64,000 bases of DNA from NCBI GenBank assembly GCA_964036045.1, contig OZ038385.1, forward strand, positions 40,431,680 to 40,495,679. The letters are read 5' to 3'. Origin of the DNA: Eutreptiella sp. 'Long Island Sound 2002' (lineage: Eukaryota > Euglenozoa > Euglenophyceae > Eutreptiales > Eutreptiaceae). The position numbers and the translations under genes are program-made. Every line of letters starts with the position of its first letter. Position 1 is the first letter of the stretch. The notes beneath the pieces are model-generated. The model saw only the letters and a list, made by a program, of their open reading frames with translations, was not told where the DNA came from and made no database searches. Shown piece after piece: positions 9,336 to 18,516 of the stretch.

Positions 9336-10926
9336 ATGGCAGAAATCGGCGAAGGCGGTGTGCCCATGACGGTCGAGGAGATCAACTTTATCATAGAAGG
9401 AAGGGTACACGCGTTCAGTGTGGTCGCCGCATTGGTGGACCACTACTACCCGGGTGAGGTGAACACACTGTGGAAGGAGGGTCGGAAATGGACGAATCGA
9501 TCGAGAAACCTTCGTGTTTCGATCCAGAGGTGTGGATACCGTACGTTCGTTCACCCGCGTATGTCGCCTTCCGTATTTTTTCTGCACGCAGCACACTCCC
9601 GATCGCTGCGACACATAGGTTAACCGAAATCGTTCTCGCCGGTGGCGATGAAGACGAGAACGCGTACGAGTTTGACCTACCGGACGAGTATACCGTGACA
9701 TGCAAGATCGAGTTCGGTCGGTACCTACGAAATGCGTACACCGCGGACTGCATTGGTGGAGGTTCCGGGAGCTGCGACCTCTTCGCTGCTATCGCCGCCG
9801 TTGCCGGCAAACCTCTTGTACCGGATCACCGCCACCTGGTCATCGAGATATCCGACGACGAAGACGAAGACAGCGACGGGGCGGCAGAGGTGGCAGAAGA
9901 CAATGACGAGTCCGATGTCGATACCGAGGAAGGTGACACGGACCAAATCCGTGTGCTCAAGCGGGTGTACGAGGATCTGAACGAGTTGAGGAAGAGGGTA
10001 AAGACCGCCGTCGTCGCCCAGTCGCGCGTGGAGAGTGCGTCCGTTGCGGCCGTGTACGTGGCCATACTGACCTCTGCTGCATGCTCGGTTTCGGGTAAAC
10101 TGTGTGGGTGTGACGGGTGTGCTGGGAGGGTCTTTCGGTCGCATACCACCAAGTGTGGTGGCGCGTCGCAGCATGACGTGTGCCCGGATGCGTATCTGCG
10201 CTCCCTGTTCGCGGCCATCGATGGCGGTCAGCTTCAGCCAACCACGTGCCCCGTCGACCCCGATGCGTGTGTTTATCGCGTACCGGACCCGGAGGTTGCA
10301 TGCTACGAGCCCCCGACCAGTTTTCTGCGAGGGTGCGTTCCTTGATCGAGCATCACACCGGATACGACGATCCACGGGCGTCGGAGGGAGTGGTGGCGCG
10401 CTACACGGAAAAGTATATACAACTGTACAAGGCGTGGGAGGGGGAGACCAGGGAAACGCGATCGACCGTCGAGACCCATTTACGGACCATCGCCGATCAC
10501 TACCACACCCCCTGTTGCCACACCCCGTATTTCTATGACGCGTGTAGCGCTGTGCGGTGCGCTCGCTGCGCTGTGTCGTTCTGTGCGATCTGTCACAAGA
10601 TGTACTTCAGCGACGGCGAATGCCACAACCACGTGTGGCTGTGCATCAGGTCACACGGCGACACCCACAACACCGTACCGCGCCCAAATGATGTTTTCGT
10701 CAGTGAGGCCACCCGGGATAAGTATTTCGTTGCGACCCGGGTTCGCATGATCTGTCGCTATGCCTACACCCCGGACCGCTCCATCCTCGGGGTTGGTGGG
10801 ATTGTGCGATGGAACAACCTCGTTCAGTCTGTGTTGCGCGCCATGCTTTGCAGTGGCAATCCCAATCAGCGGTTGGTCGACGCGTTGGGTATCACCGACA
10901 CCATGCTCAGCCCTTTTTGTGTCTGA
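9336..10926 (+). CDS. RBR-like cysteine-rich protein, paralogue 1 (one intron, one frameshift)
   Basis: Exon 1 is 9336-9529, intron 9530-9618 (GT-AG, phase 2), exon 2 from 9619 to 10926. The N-terminal part has a V-D-H-Y-Y-P motif. An acidic Asp/Glu stretch (about 9850-9940) and a likely helix with many Leu/Arg follow. A RING-like array comes next: C-G-C-D-G-C, then Q-H-D-V-C, then T-T-C-P-V-D-P-D-A-C. Near 10310-10318 a C5 run needs one added base to continue into the frame that carries an IBR-like segment (C-C-H-T-P-Y ... C-A-R-C ... F-C-A-I-C-H). Two-part zinc arrays of this sort occur in RBR E3 ubiquitin ligases. Function is inferred from the Cys/His pattern only. It is a paralogue of 11756-13235. 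Confidence 0.6.
9530..9618 (+). other. Intron, 89 bp, phase 2
   Basis: The donor AG|GTGTGG and acceptor ACACATAG|G join two frames that are otherwise separate. The position and phase match the intron in the paralogue (11977-12049): both restore an x-Leu junction before the same aligned segment. A GTACGT donor at 9541 was tested and gives a stop after splicing. Confidence 0.6.
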
Positions 10927-11755
10927 TGTGACCTGACCTGACCTGGCTTTTTATGTCGTCTTCTTGTGCGCATGGCGGATTTATATACCCCACGCGATGG
11001 TGACGAGGCGCGCGTCGCGTCCGTTTCTCTCGTCCACTCGTAACCTTGGACTCGGGTGCAGACAACAATTTGTTTGATATGTGGGCGGTAAGGTCCGATG
11101 GCTGGTCGTGATACGCTTGACAATTTTGGTGGATTGTTCAGTTTCGTGCAGGTTCATTCATGCTGCGTGCCGGTTTTCTTTATCAGGACCCACAGGGATG
11201 GTTGCATCATGGGACGCAGAGGCCCGGCTTTGTCTTACAAACGATATATCGATCATGTGGGGTGGCCCAGAAACGAGAGAGGGTGTATGTAGCATCATTT
11301 GGTGTTTCAAACTTCGGTGGGTCGGGTCCCAGAGGAGGGACCCCACGGAAATGCACTTGGCATACACGGAGACGGTCGCCGAATTCTAGGGACACGCAAC
11401 AGCGGCTTGGTTTTTAAAGCGAACCCCAGAGCTGGGTGGTAGCTCGGTTGTTGCTGGAGTGTGTCGGGGTCCCAGTTGTCAACACTGTCAATTCTTGCCT
11501 TCTGGTGTTTGCCACGTTCTAACACACGACCGAGGAGACTCCGGGGGACCGTGGTATACATGCACACATTTGGCCGTGACACTGTTTCGAACCCCGGTGT
11601 TGGCACATTTAAACGAGACGCGTGTTGGTAACCCACCGAGGCGCGGCGCGTAAGGGTGTATGGTCTGCGATTGAGTGGATGGGCGTTGGTTGGCTGGCCG
11701 TGCCGTTTGGTATGTGGAGTGGTCTCGCGTGCCTGCAGAAACAGCATCTGATAGA
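10927..11755. other. Region between the two RBR-like genes
   Basis: No convincing gene. A 21-bp motif at 11076-11096 (GATATGTGGGCGGTAAGG...) recurs in variant form at 16757-16777. Several short open frames overlap in different frames without consistent codon use, including one with a chance GDSGGP. The region should hold the 3' end of paralogue 1 and the promoter of paralogue 2. Confidence 0.4.
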
Positions 11756-13235
11756 ATGGCATTCGTGGACGTTATGTCGACGGGTCACATCGAAGAGTTG
11801 ATCACGGGGCACGTGTACACACACGACGTCATCGACGCGATCACGGATTCCTATTACCCCGACATGGATGGCCTGCACACGGAGTCCGATGCGTGGACTC
11901 CGCGGTCGCGTGCCTTGGCGTCCAGCCTCCTCCGGTGTGTCAGCACCCACCCGCCCACCCCCATCGTCGTGTTCACGTGACAACCATCACCGGCTTTACC
12001 CTCTTTTTTTTTGGTTTTGTTTGTATCGTTGTGCTCGCCGTACCCACAGGCTGTGTCACATCATCACCGACCTCGGTGTGCGCGAAGAAAGATACGAACC
12101 AGGCGCGCGCATCACATGCGAATTGGGGCTGGACCTCCTCGTGGACAAAGACAAGATGTACCGCTTCCCATTACAGAACCGGGACAGTTACCACGCGGGA
12201 GACGTCGGACCACAGATCAGCCACGTGATATCCGGTGCACGAGACAACCTTCAACTGCGCTGTTCCGTGGCGACACTGAAGAGAAGACTAGACGACGCCG
12301 ATCGGATGCGCAAGAGAATTAAGGTCGAGATCCATAACACCCGACAGGCGAATAAGGCCTTGGCTGCTGTGGTCGCTATCGCCGCGTTGTCGAGTGGGTT
12401 CAGGAGGTGTACGTGTTACACGTGCGAGGGTCAGATGAGCGAGAACACACAGAAGTGCTGCACGGGCAAGCACGACCAATGTGCACAAAACTGGTTGTAC
12501 CTGCTATTCGTTGCGGTTCGCGAAAGACGGCTCTTCGTCACCACCTGTGGCGTGGACGATGGGTGCTACGTCCCACCCCCAGACCCCAAAGACGCGAACT
12601 ACACACCACCAGGCGTCGTGGCTCAGCGGGTCCGGCGGGCGGTGAATGCGTGTAGGTCGGACGGTGAACCTTTTGAATACGGTGGTCAAGCCGTCACCGA
12701 CGAGGTGATGGAACACACACTCGCAGAGTACAAGGAATTGTACGACGAGTGGCACAAGAATGTGATTGAGGCACCGATCAAGATAGCGGAAAGGGTCCAG
12801 GGTATCCTGACCGAGAACCGATCCCCGTGCTGTAACCAGCCGTACGAGTACGAGGAGTCGTGTGATGTGAAGTGCCAACACTGTGGGTGTCACTTCTGTG
12901 ACCTGTGCCATCGGCTTTTCAGGACCGAGGCGGATGTCCGTTTTCAGGTGCCTGTCTCTGCCCGGGCGGTGTGGTGCCACCGCTTTGGGGTGTTAGAACC
13001 CCCCGCGGACTATACCATAGTGACTGAAACGAGGGAACTGTTGTTGCGCGAAAGGCGTTCCCAGTATATATGCCGGCTTGCAAGAAATCCGGACTTTTCC
13101 ATTGTAACCCCCCCGATGGGTGTGTGCACGTGGCATAGGATGGTAAGGACGGTTCTACGCAGAATGCGGGTTGGGGAGCAGTCAGTTTTTGCTGCGCTGT
13201 CTATCCGAAATTCCGAATTTAATGTGGTTGTGTGA
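11756..13235 (+). CDS. RBR-like cysteine-rich protein, paralogue 2 (one intron, intact)
   Basis: Exon 1 is 11756-11976, intron 11977-12049 (phase 2), exon 2 12050-13235, giving about 468 residues. The start is chosen by alignment with paralogue 1: I-E-E-L-I-T-G-H-V-Y and S-Y-Y-P. A basic helical stretch (T-L-K-R-R-L-D-D-A-D-R-M-R-K-R) follows. The first zinc array is C-T-C-Y-T-C ... C-C-T-G-K-H-D-Q-C ... T-T-C-G-V-D-D-G-C. The second, IBR-like array is P-C-C-N-Q-P-Y ... C-Q-H-C-G-C-H-F-C-D-L-C-H. Such arrays bind zinc in RBR E3 ligases. No third RING2 domain or catalytic Cys context is clear, so enzymatic activity is uncertain. Frame and intron are intact. Confidence 0.65.
11977..12049 (+). 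other. Intron, 73 bp, phase 2
   Basis: The donor CAC|GTGACA is followed by a T-rich tract (CTCTTTTTTTTTGG) and the acceptor TACCCACAG|G. Splicing joins T-T-C-A-C to G-C-T-G in frame. It is conserved in position and phase with the paralogue. Confidence 0.75.
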
Positions 13236-13816
13236 GTGACAGCGGGTGGTGGTTGGTCTGCCACTCAGCCACGTGGTGGTATATGTTATACACTGCACCC
13301 CCCCCCTCTCCCCTGACTATAGGGGCCATGACGACTCCGGGGTTGGGGCGTTTGCCAATTGACTACCAGGCGCGCATGTGTATGTATGCTTTGACATGCA
13401 TCACGATGTCCACGTCCATGGGCCGGTTTTTTTTGTTGACAAAGGGCAACGGACGGCGGGTGGACCTGTCGTTTCTCATTGGTGTCTTCTTCTTGTTCTT
13501 TTTCTGTGCTCGGCTCCGCGTGTGGTGTGTCTGTGTCTTTGGGCATCTCGGTGATGGATCAATCGGAAATGGAAAACGATGGAAAACGAACACCGGAAAT
13601 AGTAGCAGACACGAGCCCACACACATACACAAGAAAGGGTGCGGGTTGGCTTGCCACCACCACCACGCCTGTTCAGTGACCAATCGGGCAAGTTTTGGAG
13701 GGGTTATCACAGCACGGACGAGGGTGACAGACGCACACACCGGTTGTCGCCAAAACCCAGATCACGACACACTAAAATAAAATTAAATAAATTTCAAGTA
13801 TAAATAAATAAAAAAC
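13236..13816. other. Intergenic region upstream of the kinase
   Basis: Mostly without coding signal. It ends in a strongly A/T-rich stretch (about 13770-13816, repeated AAATAAAT) just before the kinase ATG, likely its promoter and possibly also the poly(A) region of the upstream gene. Confidence 0.45.
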
Positions 13817-14989
13817 ATGGGGTACCCTTGTCATCCTTCTGCGACGTATCACCCCTTCAGTGCAGATCAAGGAAATGAGGCGAATAGCAGCTATGTGAAA
13901 AGGGCGAAAGGTTCTGTCGAAGTGTTTGGTAAGACAATCAGAATCAATCAAATGATCAAAGACATATTCGGCGATAATATTCGTTATGACGGTATGTGGG
14001 TTGATAGTGTGATTCTTGCTCAAGATATAATGACGAACGATGATTTGAAATTTGACAATATCTTTAAAAGCCTGGTCCCTGATAATCTACCAAATGCCGA
14101 ACGGGATGCACGGTACGGCCAGTATGCGAATACGATTGAGGCTTGGATACAGATGCGGAATGAGATTATGGCCCTTAGCTACATCCAAAAAACGCACAGC
14201 CACAACAATATTGTTAAGCTGATCAATTATGAGGTGACCCCCGAAACTATATATGTCGAGCTCCAGTCCCTGGAACTGGATCTAAGACAGTACGTACAGA
14301 AACACGGAAATATTCGGGGTAAAGAATGGCTCAAGATAGCAGGAGGCGTGGCTTCGGCGGTATCAGCGCTTCACAAGATGGATGTCATACACAGGGATAT
14401 CCAACCTGCAAACATAATGTTGACCAAGGAGGGTACAGCAGTGCTTATGGATTTCGGAATGGCAAAACTACTGAAGGGCGTAAATAAATACGAACAAATA
14501 CAATGCGTCAATGGGCGCAACAGAAAAACCGCCGCCAAATTTCCATATTGGCGCCCAAGGGATTGCGCGTATGACAATGACACGTTTGCTATGTGTGTCA
14601 GTTTATCAGAAATTTACGTTGCAGTTATGTACCCTGCATTCCTTCACGTTTGTCGTGACCAGTGCCGTAAAACCACGGACGACTGTATACAACTATGGTA
14701 CGAGTATTGCAAAGGAGAATCAGAAAAGTCACCAAAAGAGTCACAGAAAGCGTTCAACAGCGTATGTGCATACCTGCAAGATACCCGAGTTCAACCTTTT
14801 ACATCTCTGATAGCAGGACTAGACGACCCAGACTGGCCCTGGATCACAAAGCACAGTAACGACGACGCATCGGATACCGAGAGCTGGGGAGAAACCAACA
14901 GCAACCACTCAACCAGCAGCAGCGACAGCAACCACTCAACCAGCAGCAGCGACAGCAACCACTCAACCAGCAGCAGCAGCACCGCTTGA
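13817..14989 (+). CDS. Divergent serine/threonine protein kinase-like protein
   Basis: 390 residues, no intron. The catalytic loop reads H-R-D-I-Q-P-A-N with Asp194 (14396-14398); the usual Lys after the HRD+1 position is Gln. D-F-G is at residues 212-214. A plausible alpha-C and hinge region precede it (N-E-I-M-A-L ... V-E-L-Q-S-L). I cannot find a clear glycine loop or VAIK lysine, so this may be a weak or inactive kinase, or the N-lobe is highly diverged. The C-terminus carries about three repeats of S-N-H-S-T-S-S-S-D. Codon use is more A/T-rich than the neighbouring RBR-like genes, suggesting a separate origin. Similar stand-alone kinases occur in protists and large DNA viruses. Confidence 0.75.
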   Translation: MGYPCHPSATYHPFSADQGNEANSSYVKRAKGSVEVFGKTIRINQMIKDIFGDNIRYDGMWVDSVILAQDIMTNDDLKFDNIFKSLVPDNLPNAERDARYGQYANTIEAWIQMRNEIMALSYIQKTHSHNNIVKLINYEVTPETIYVELQSLELDLRQYVQKHGNIRGKEWLKIAGGVASAVSALHKMDVIHRDIQPANIMLTKEGTAVLMDFGMAKLLKGVNKYEQIQCVNGRNRKTAAKFPYWRPRDCAYDNDTFAMCVSLSEIYVAVMYPAFLHVCRDQCRKTTDDCIQLWYEYCKGESEKSPKESQKAFNSVCAYLQDTRVQPFTSLIAGLDDPDWPWITKHSNDDASDTESWGETNSNHSTSSSDSNHSTSSSDSNHSTSSSSTA

Positions 14990-15770
14990 ATGCTGACAAT
15001 CACGCCTAGACGAATAGGTGAATCGTATGATGTTATATGGAAATGGATTGGTCACTCGATTATGGATTTGCCTATACATGGTGGTCCGTGTCCCTAGAGG
15101 CCGTGCACCACCCGATGCTAATACCTGACCTGCTGACAATATAGAGAGAGAAAGCACAAAAGAATTGCCCAGGCTAGATTCGGAACCATGTTCAATCTCG
15201 GAGCTTGCGACGAAAACCCAAAGGGACACACATAATCGGCGAAGGAGCCACGCACGACTGAGGTTTGCAATACGATCAGTTGAACAAACTCAACAGGAGA
15301 ACACGCGACTGGCGTGTAGAATACAGGATCTGTCTGCAACAAGCGTGTCGCCTCTGTCGGCCATCCCATTGTGATGCCATGGGGACCACTACAGCAGCGC
15401 GGCTACTCAATGGATCTGAAATCTGCCACGTAGAGATACACAAGCCTCTTAAACCTGGGTTCCATGAAGGGTGTGCCCATTCCAGACGCAAATGCCGCAC
15501 CGGCTTGATATCACCCACCAACAAGACCCATGGCCAATGCCCGGAGAAACGAGGCTGTTCATTCAACTAGAAGGGTCCACCATCTTTGACGACATTGGTA
15601 AATTACACCAATTGATCGAATCTCTCGTCCCTTGGTTGTACAGAAGGGGAAACCCGTACCTGCGAGACACGAAGAGTAACGATTCGAGATCGTGGCTAAC
15701 AACTCGGTGTTATAGGTGGGTCATTGCTTCGTTCATTCGTCTCTTCTTTTGTGCAGCACAGCAATAATCA
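14990..15770. other. Unresolved region, possible broken coding sequence
   Basis: Three overlapping frames (15165-15374, 15265-15570, 15471-15767) each look briefly protein-like, the last with R-L-F-I-Q-L-E-G-S-T-I-F-D-D-I. No single frame or intron set joins them. This could be a decayed gene between kinase and RING gene. A possible 5' intron (GTGGGT ... TTTTGTGCAG) ends at about 15756 before the RING gene start. Confidence 0.3.
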
Positions 15771-16723
15771 ATGTCGTCGTCGCGCGCAATGTATGCGGAT
15801 AACAGCAACAACGACGGAACCACCCCTCGGAAGCGGGCGCGGCGGATGGGTGAGGTACGTACGCTGTTTGATGGTGCCACCGCCACGTGTACCCATGATA
15901 CGCACATCCGTCTTATCTCTGTAGTGCGTGACCGATTTCTCGTTGTACAACCACATGAGGGAACACCAGGTACGCGCGGCATTCGTCTGTCTCGCATCGC
16001 GTCGATTCCGCACACACACACACACATTATCTCTTTTCACCCACTGACATATGTGTGTGCGATAGGATCTGATCCGGTGTCAGAAGGAGCACACACGAAG
16101 TCTGGTGTGTTATGCACACGCCACACCGAGAATGGATGCGTTGTTTGTGATATTCGACCTGTCCGTCACACCCGTTTGTCACGTTTCCATTGCCTTTCAC
16201 AGTATACGCAATACCAGATATTGTGCGAAGTGGGTGTCATGAAATGCATCTGGGAAGAGAACGCGTGGAGAGACGTGGTTCACTACACGGAAAAGCAGGT
16301 ACGTACACGACCACCCATCGACCGCACATTTCGTGTGTGCCGTACCACAGCAAACTGTCGTCCTCCGTTCCACAGGACTGGGAACTAATCGAGAAGAGGC
16401 GCGAATACAGCGTCCTGATGCTGGCTTACATCACTGCGATGCACGACAACCAGGAATTCGCGATCCCCAGTGTCTCGGAGTTACAGAAACTATCCGATGA
16501 AGACCTGGACACATTGGAGAGAAGGATTAAGGACGCCAGGGTTTATTCAGAGATACAGAAGAGGAACGAGTGTACCGTGTGCATGGACGGACAGAGTTGC
16601 GTGGTTTTGGTGCCATGTGGCCACCAAGGATTCTGTGTGGCGTGCGCCAACGACATCCACGTGTGCCCGCTGTGTCGCGCGCCTGTAACAAGGCATATCA
16701 AGATCGCAAACACTGGTTTCTGA
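15771..16723 (+). CDS. RING-finger protein, probable E3 ubiquitin ligase (spliced)
   Basis: The ATG at 15771 follows an in-frame stop. A phase-0 intron at 16299-16375 (CAG|GTACGT ... CCACAG|G) joins V-H-Y-T-E-K-Q to D-W-E-L-I-E-K. The C-terminus holds a compact C3HC4 RING: C-T-V-C-M-D, then P-C-G-H-Q-G-F-C-V-A-C, then C-P-L-C-R-A-P. This is the style of IAP and MUL1 type RINGs, which recruit E2 enzymes. A helix rich in Glu/Leu precedes it. A second possible intron (15970-16065, 96 bp, GTACGC ... GATAG) is a multiple of three with no stop, so retained and spliced forms both stay in frame. The N-terminal part is unrecognised. Confidence 0.75.
16299..16375 (+). other. Intron, 77 bp, phase 0
   Basis: The strong donor CAG|GTACGT and acceptor TTCCACAG|G connect two frames. 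Without splicing the frame stops at 16386-16388, before the RING. Confidence 0.85.
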
Positions 16724-17439
16724 CCGGACTTTGTTCGGGTGTATTGGTCGTTGCTCGATATATGGGTGGTAAGGCCCCTCCCCGCGTTGTGACTGTAGTC
16801 CACCCGATGATCCGTCGCGTTGGCACCCGTCCCGGGGTTGGGTGGGGACCTCTGGCCTCTAACCCTCCTGGCAACAAGAGTATCCAGAACATTGAAAGCC
16901 GACTGCCCTCACTGTGTTCGTATATCGCGCACTCTCAATCCCGCGGACGTGACTGTTTATCTTCTGGGTAACGCTTTGCTGCTTCGGTTGTTTTGTTGTT
17001 GTTGCAGGTTAGGGTTGAGGGCAGGGTCATACCCGTCCATCGCTACAGGCAACGCAAGGGGGGGGGGGGGGTCAATTTCGATGGAATGTGTGCGTGTCTT
17101 GACAACACCTCCCTCCAAATCCTAATCGGTCACGTGATGACTGGTGATATTTTACCAGACACTTTGATGTGCACCACGATGCCCGGTTCACCCACTCCGT
17201 ATACCACATTTTTAATTGATGGTGGCGTTCCACTTTGGTTGTTTGCTGACGGATGAGAGGACCAACGGACAGATGAGATTGCTGTGTCTTCTATGTTGTG
17301 TATACTCGACCCTCTTGTTGTTGCTGGTTTTTTTCACATAACGAGAAAATTGCAACAGGGACGGACATGGACACACATTGAAATCGAAATCATCCCAGTT
17401 ATCAGGTCAACGTGTCGCCCAACGTAACAACAAAACTAA
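16724..17439. other. Region between RING gene and first satellite block
   Basis: A weak open frame at 16993-17256 contains L-I-G-H-V-M-T-G-D-I-L, faintly like the N-terminus of the RBR-like pair, preceded by an acceptor-like TTGTTGTTGTTGCAG and a G-run near 17060. It could be a third, decayed paralogue start. Otherwise nothing is recognised. Confidence 0.3.
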
Positions 17440-18050
17440 AAAAAGGAAGCAATGAGTAGTAGTAGTAGTAACAGTAGCACCCTTCCTTAGGGCACCTGTT
17501 AACCTTAGGTAACCCCACAAAACCCGCACCCTGTTTTTTTCGCCCGAGGAAAAAATCACAATAGGTGCACAAGGGAATTTTTGACAGAGTTGCAAAACTT
17601 TTTACAGAGTGAAAAAAACAGGCTGCGGCTTTTGGGCTGTGCAACCTTAAGTAACTTTAGGTAAATTTAGGTAACCTTAGGTAACTTTAGGTAACCCCAC
17701 AAAACCCGCACCCTGTTTTTTTCGCCCAAGGAAAAAATCACAATAGGTGCACAAGGGAATTTTTGACAGAGTTGCAAAACTTTTTACAGAGTGAAAAAAA
17801 CAGGTTGCGGCTTTTGGGCTGTGTAACCTTAAGTAACTTTAGGTAAATTTAGGTAACCTTAGGTAACTTTAGGTAACACCACAAAACCCGCACCCTGTTT
17901 TTTTCGCCCAAGGAAAAAATTCACAATAGGTGCACAAGGGAATTTTTGACAGAGTTGCAAAACTTTTTACAGGGTGAAAAAAAAACAGGTCGCGGCTTTT
18001 GGGGTGTGTAACCTTAGGTGAATTTAGGTAACCTTAGGTAACCTCAGGGG
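17440..18050. repeat. Satellite block 1 (about three units, subtype with CGCCCAAGG)
   Basis: The units share AACCCGCACCCTGTTTTTTT, CACAATAGGTGCACAAGGG and terminal AGGTAACTTT decamers. They belong to the diverged subtype with GTTGCAAAAC and TTTTGGG. A short AGT microsatellite (about 17454-17473) precedes them. Confidence 0.9.
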
Positions 18051-18516
18051 CCATTTTGTATGATGTATTTTTCTCTGCATCCGAATGTGAACGCACAAGA
18101 GGTTTTTATAAAATGGAATTAATTGAAAAGTCATTTTTTTACCACAAAACATCACACATTCGGTGCTTTATTCCTTTATATTTTCCTCACGGGGTGATGA
18201 GTTATATATCCCGGTAATATCCACCCTCCGGTCTACTAGAGTGGCGGACGTGCCTGTCCTCCGGCGGGCACAGTCCTAAACACACACATCATACACACTC
18301 TTCCCAGGCTAACACACAACAACGAACACAACACCAGAGCATCGAACAGTCTTTCTGCAAATAGCGATTGAATAACATACAGACATTAGAATAAATAACA
18401 CTACCTCCCTTCTTTTCTCACCCACTCCTCTTCCAGTACGCCTCTCGGAGCGAAAGAGCCATCTGGAGAGAAGAAGACCCCCCCCCTGATGCCGCGGGCG
18501 GGTCGATGATGGTTAA
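18051..18516. other. Downstream region of the F-box gene
   Basis: No coding signal. A TTTATT at about 18168 is AATAAA on the minus strand and could be the F-box poly(A) signal, about 350 bp beyond its stop. Confidence 0.4.

Noticed and set aside
11459-11653. Open frame containing G-D-S-G-G-P, like the trypsin active-site motif
   Set aside because: Only 64 residues, no His or Asp motif, no matching flanks or introns, and neighbouring frames look equally random; chance match.
6330-17440. Firm assignment of the island to a giant DNA virus
   Set aside because: Gene types are compatible, but no capsid, DNA polymerase, packaging ATPase or late transcription factor gene is seen, and introns are present; kept only as a hypothesis.
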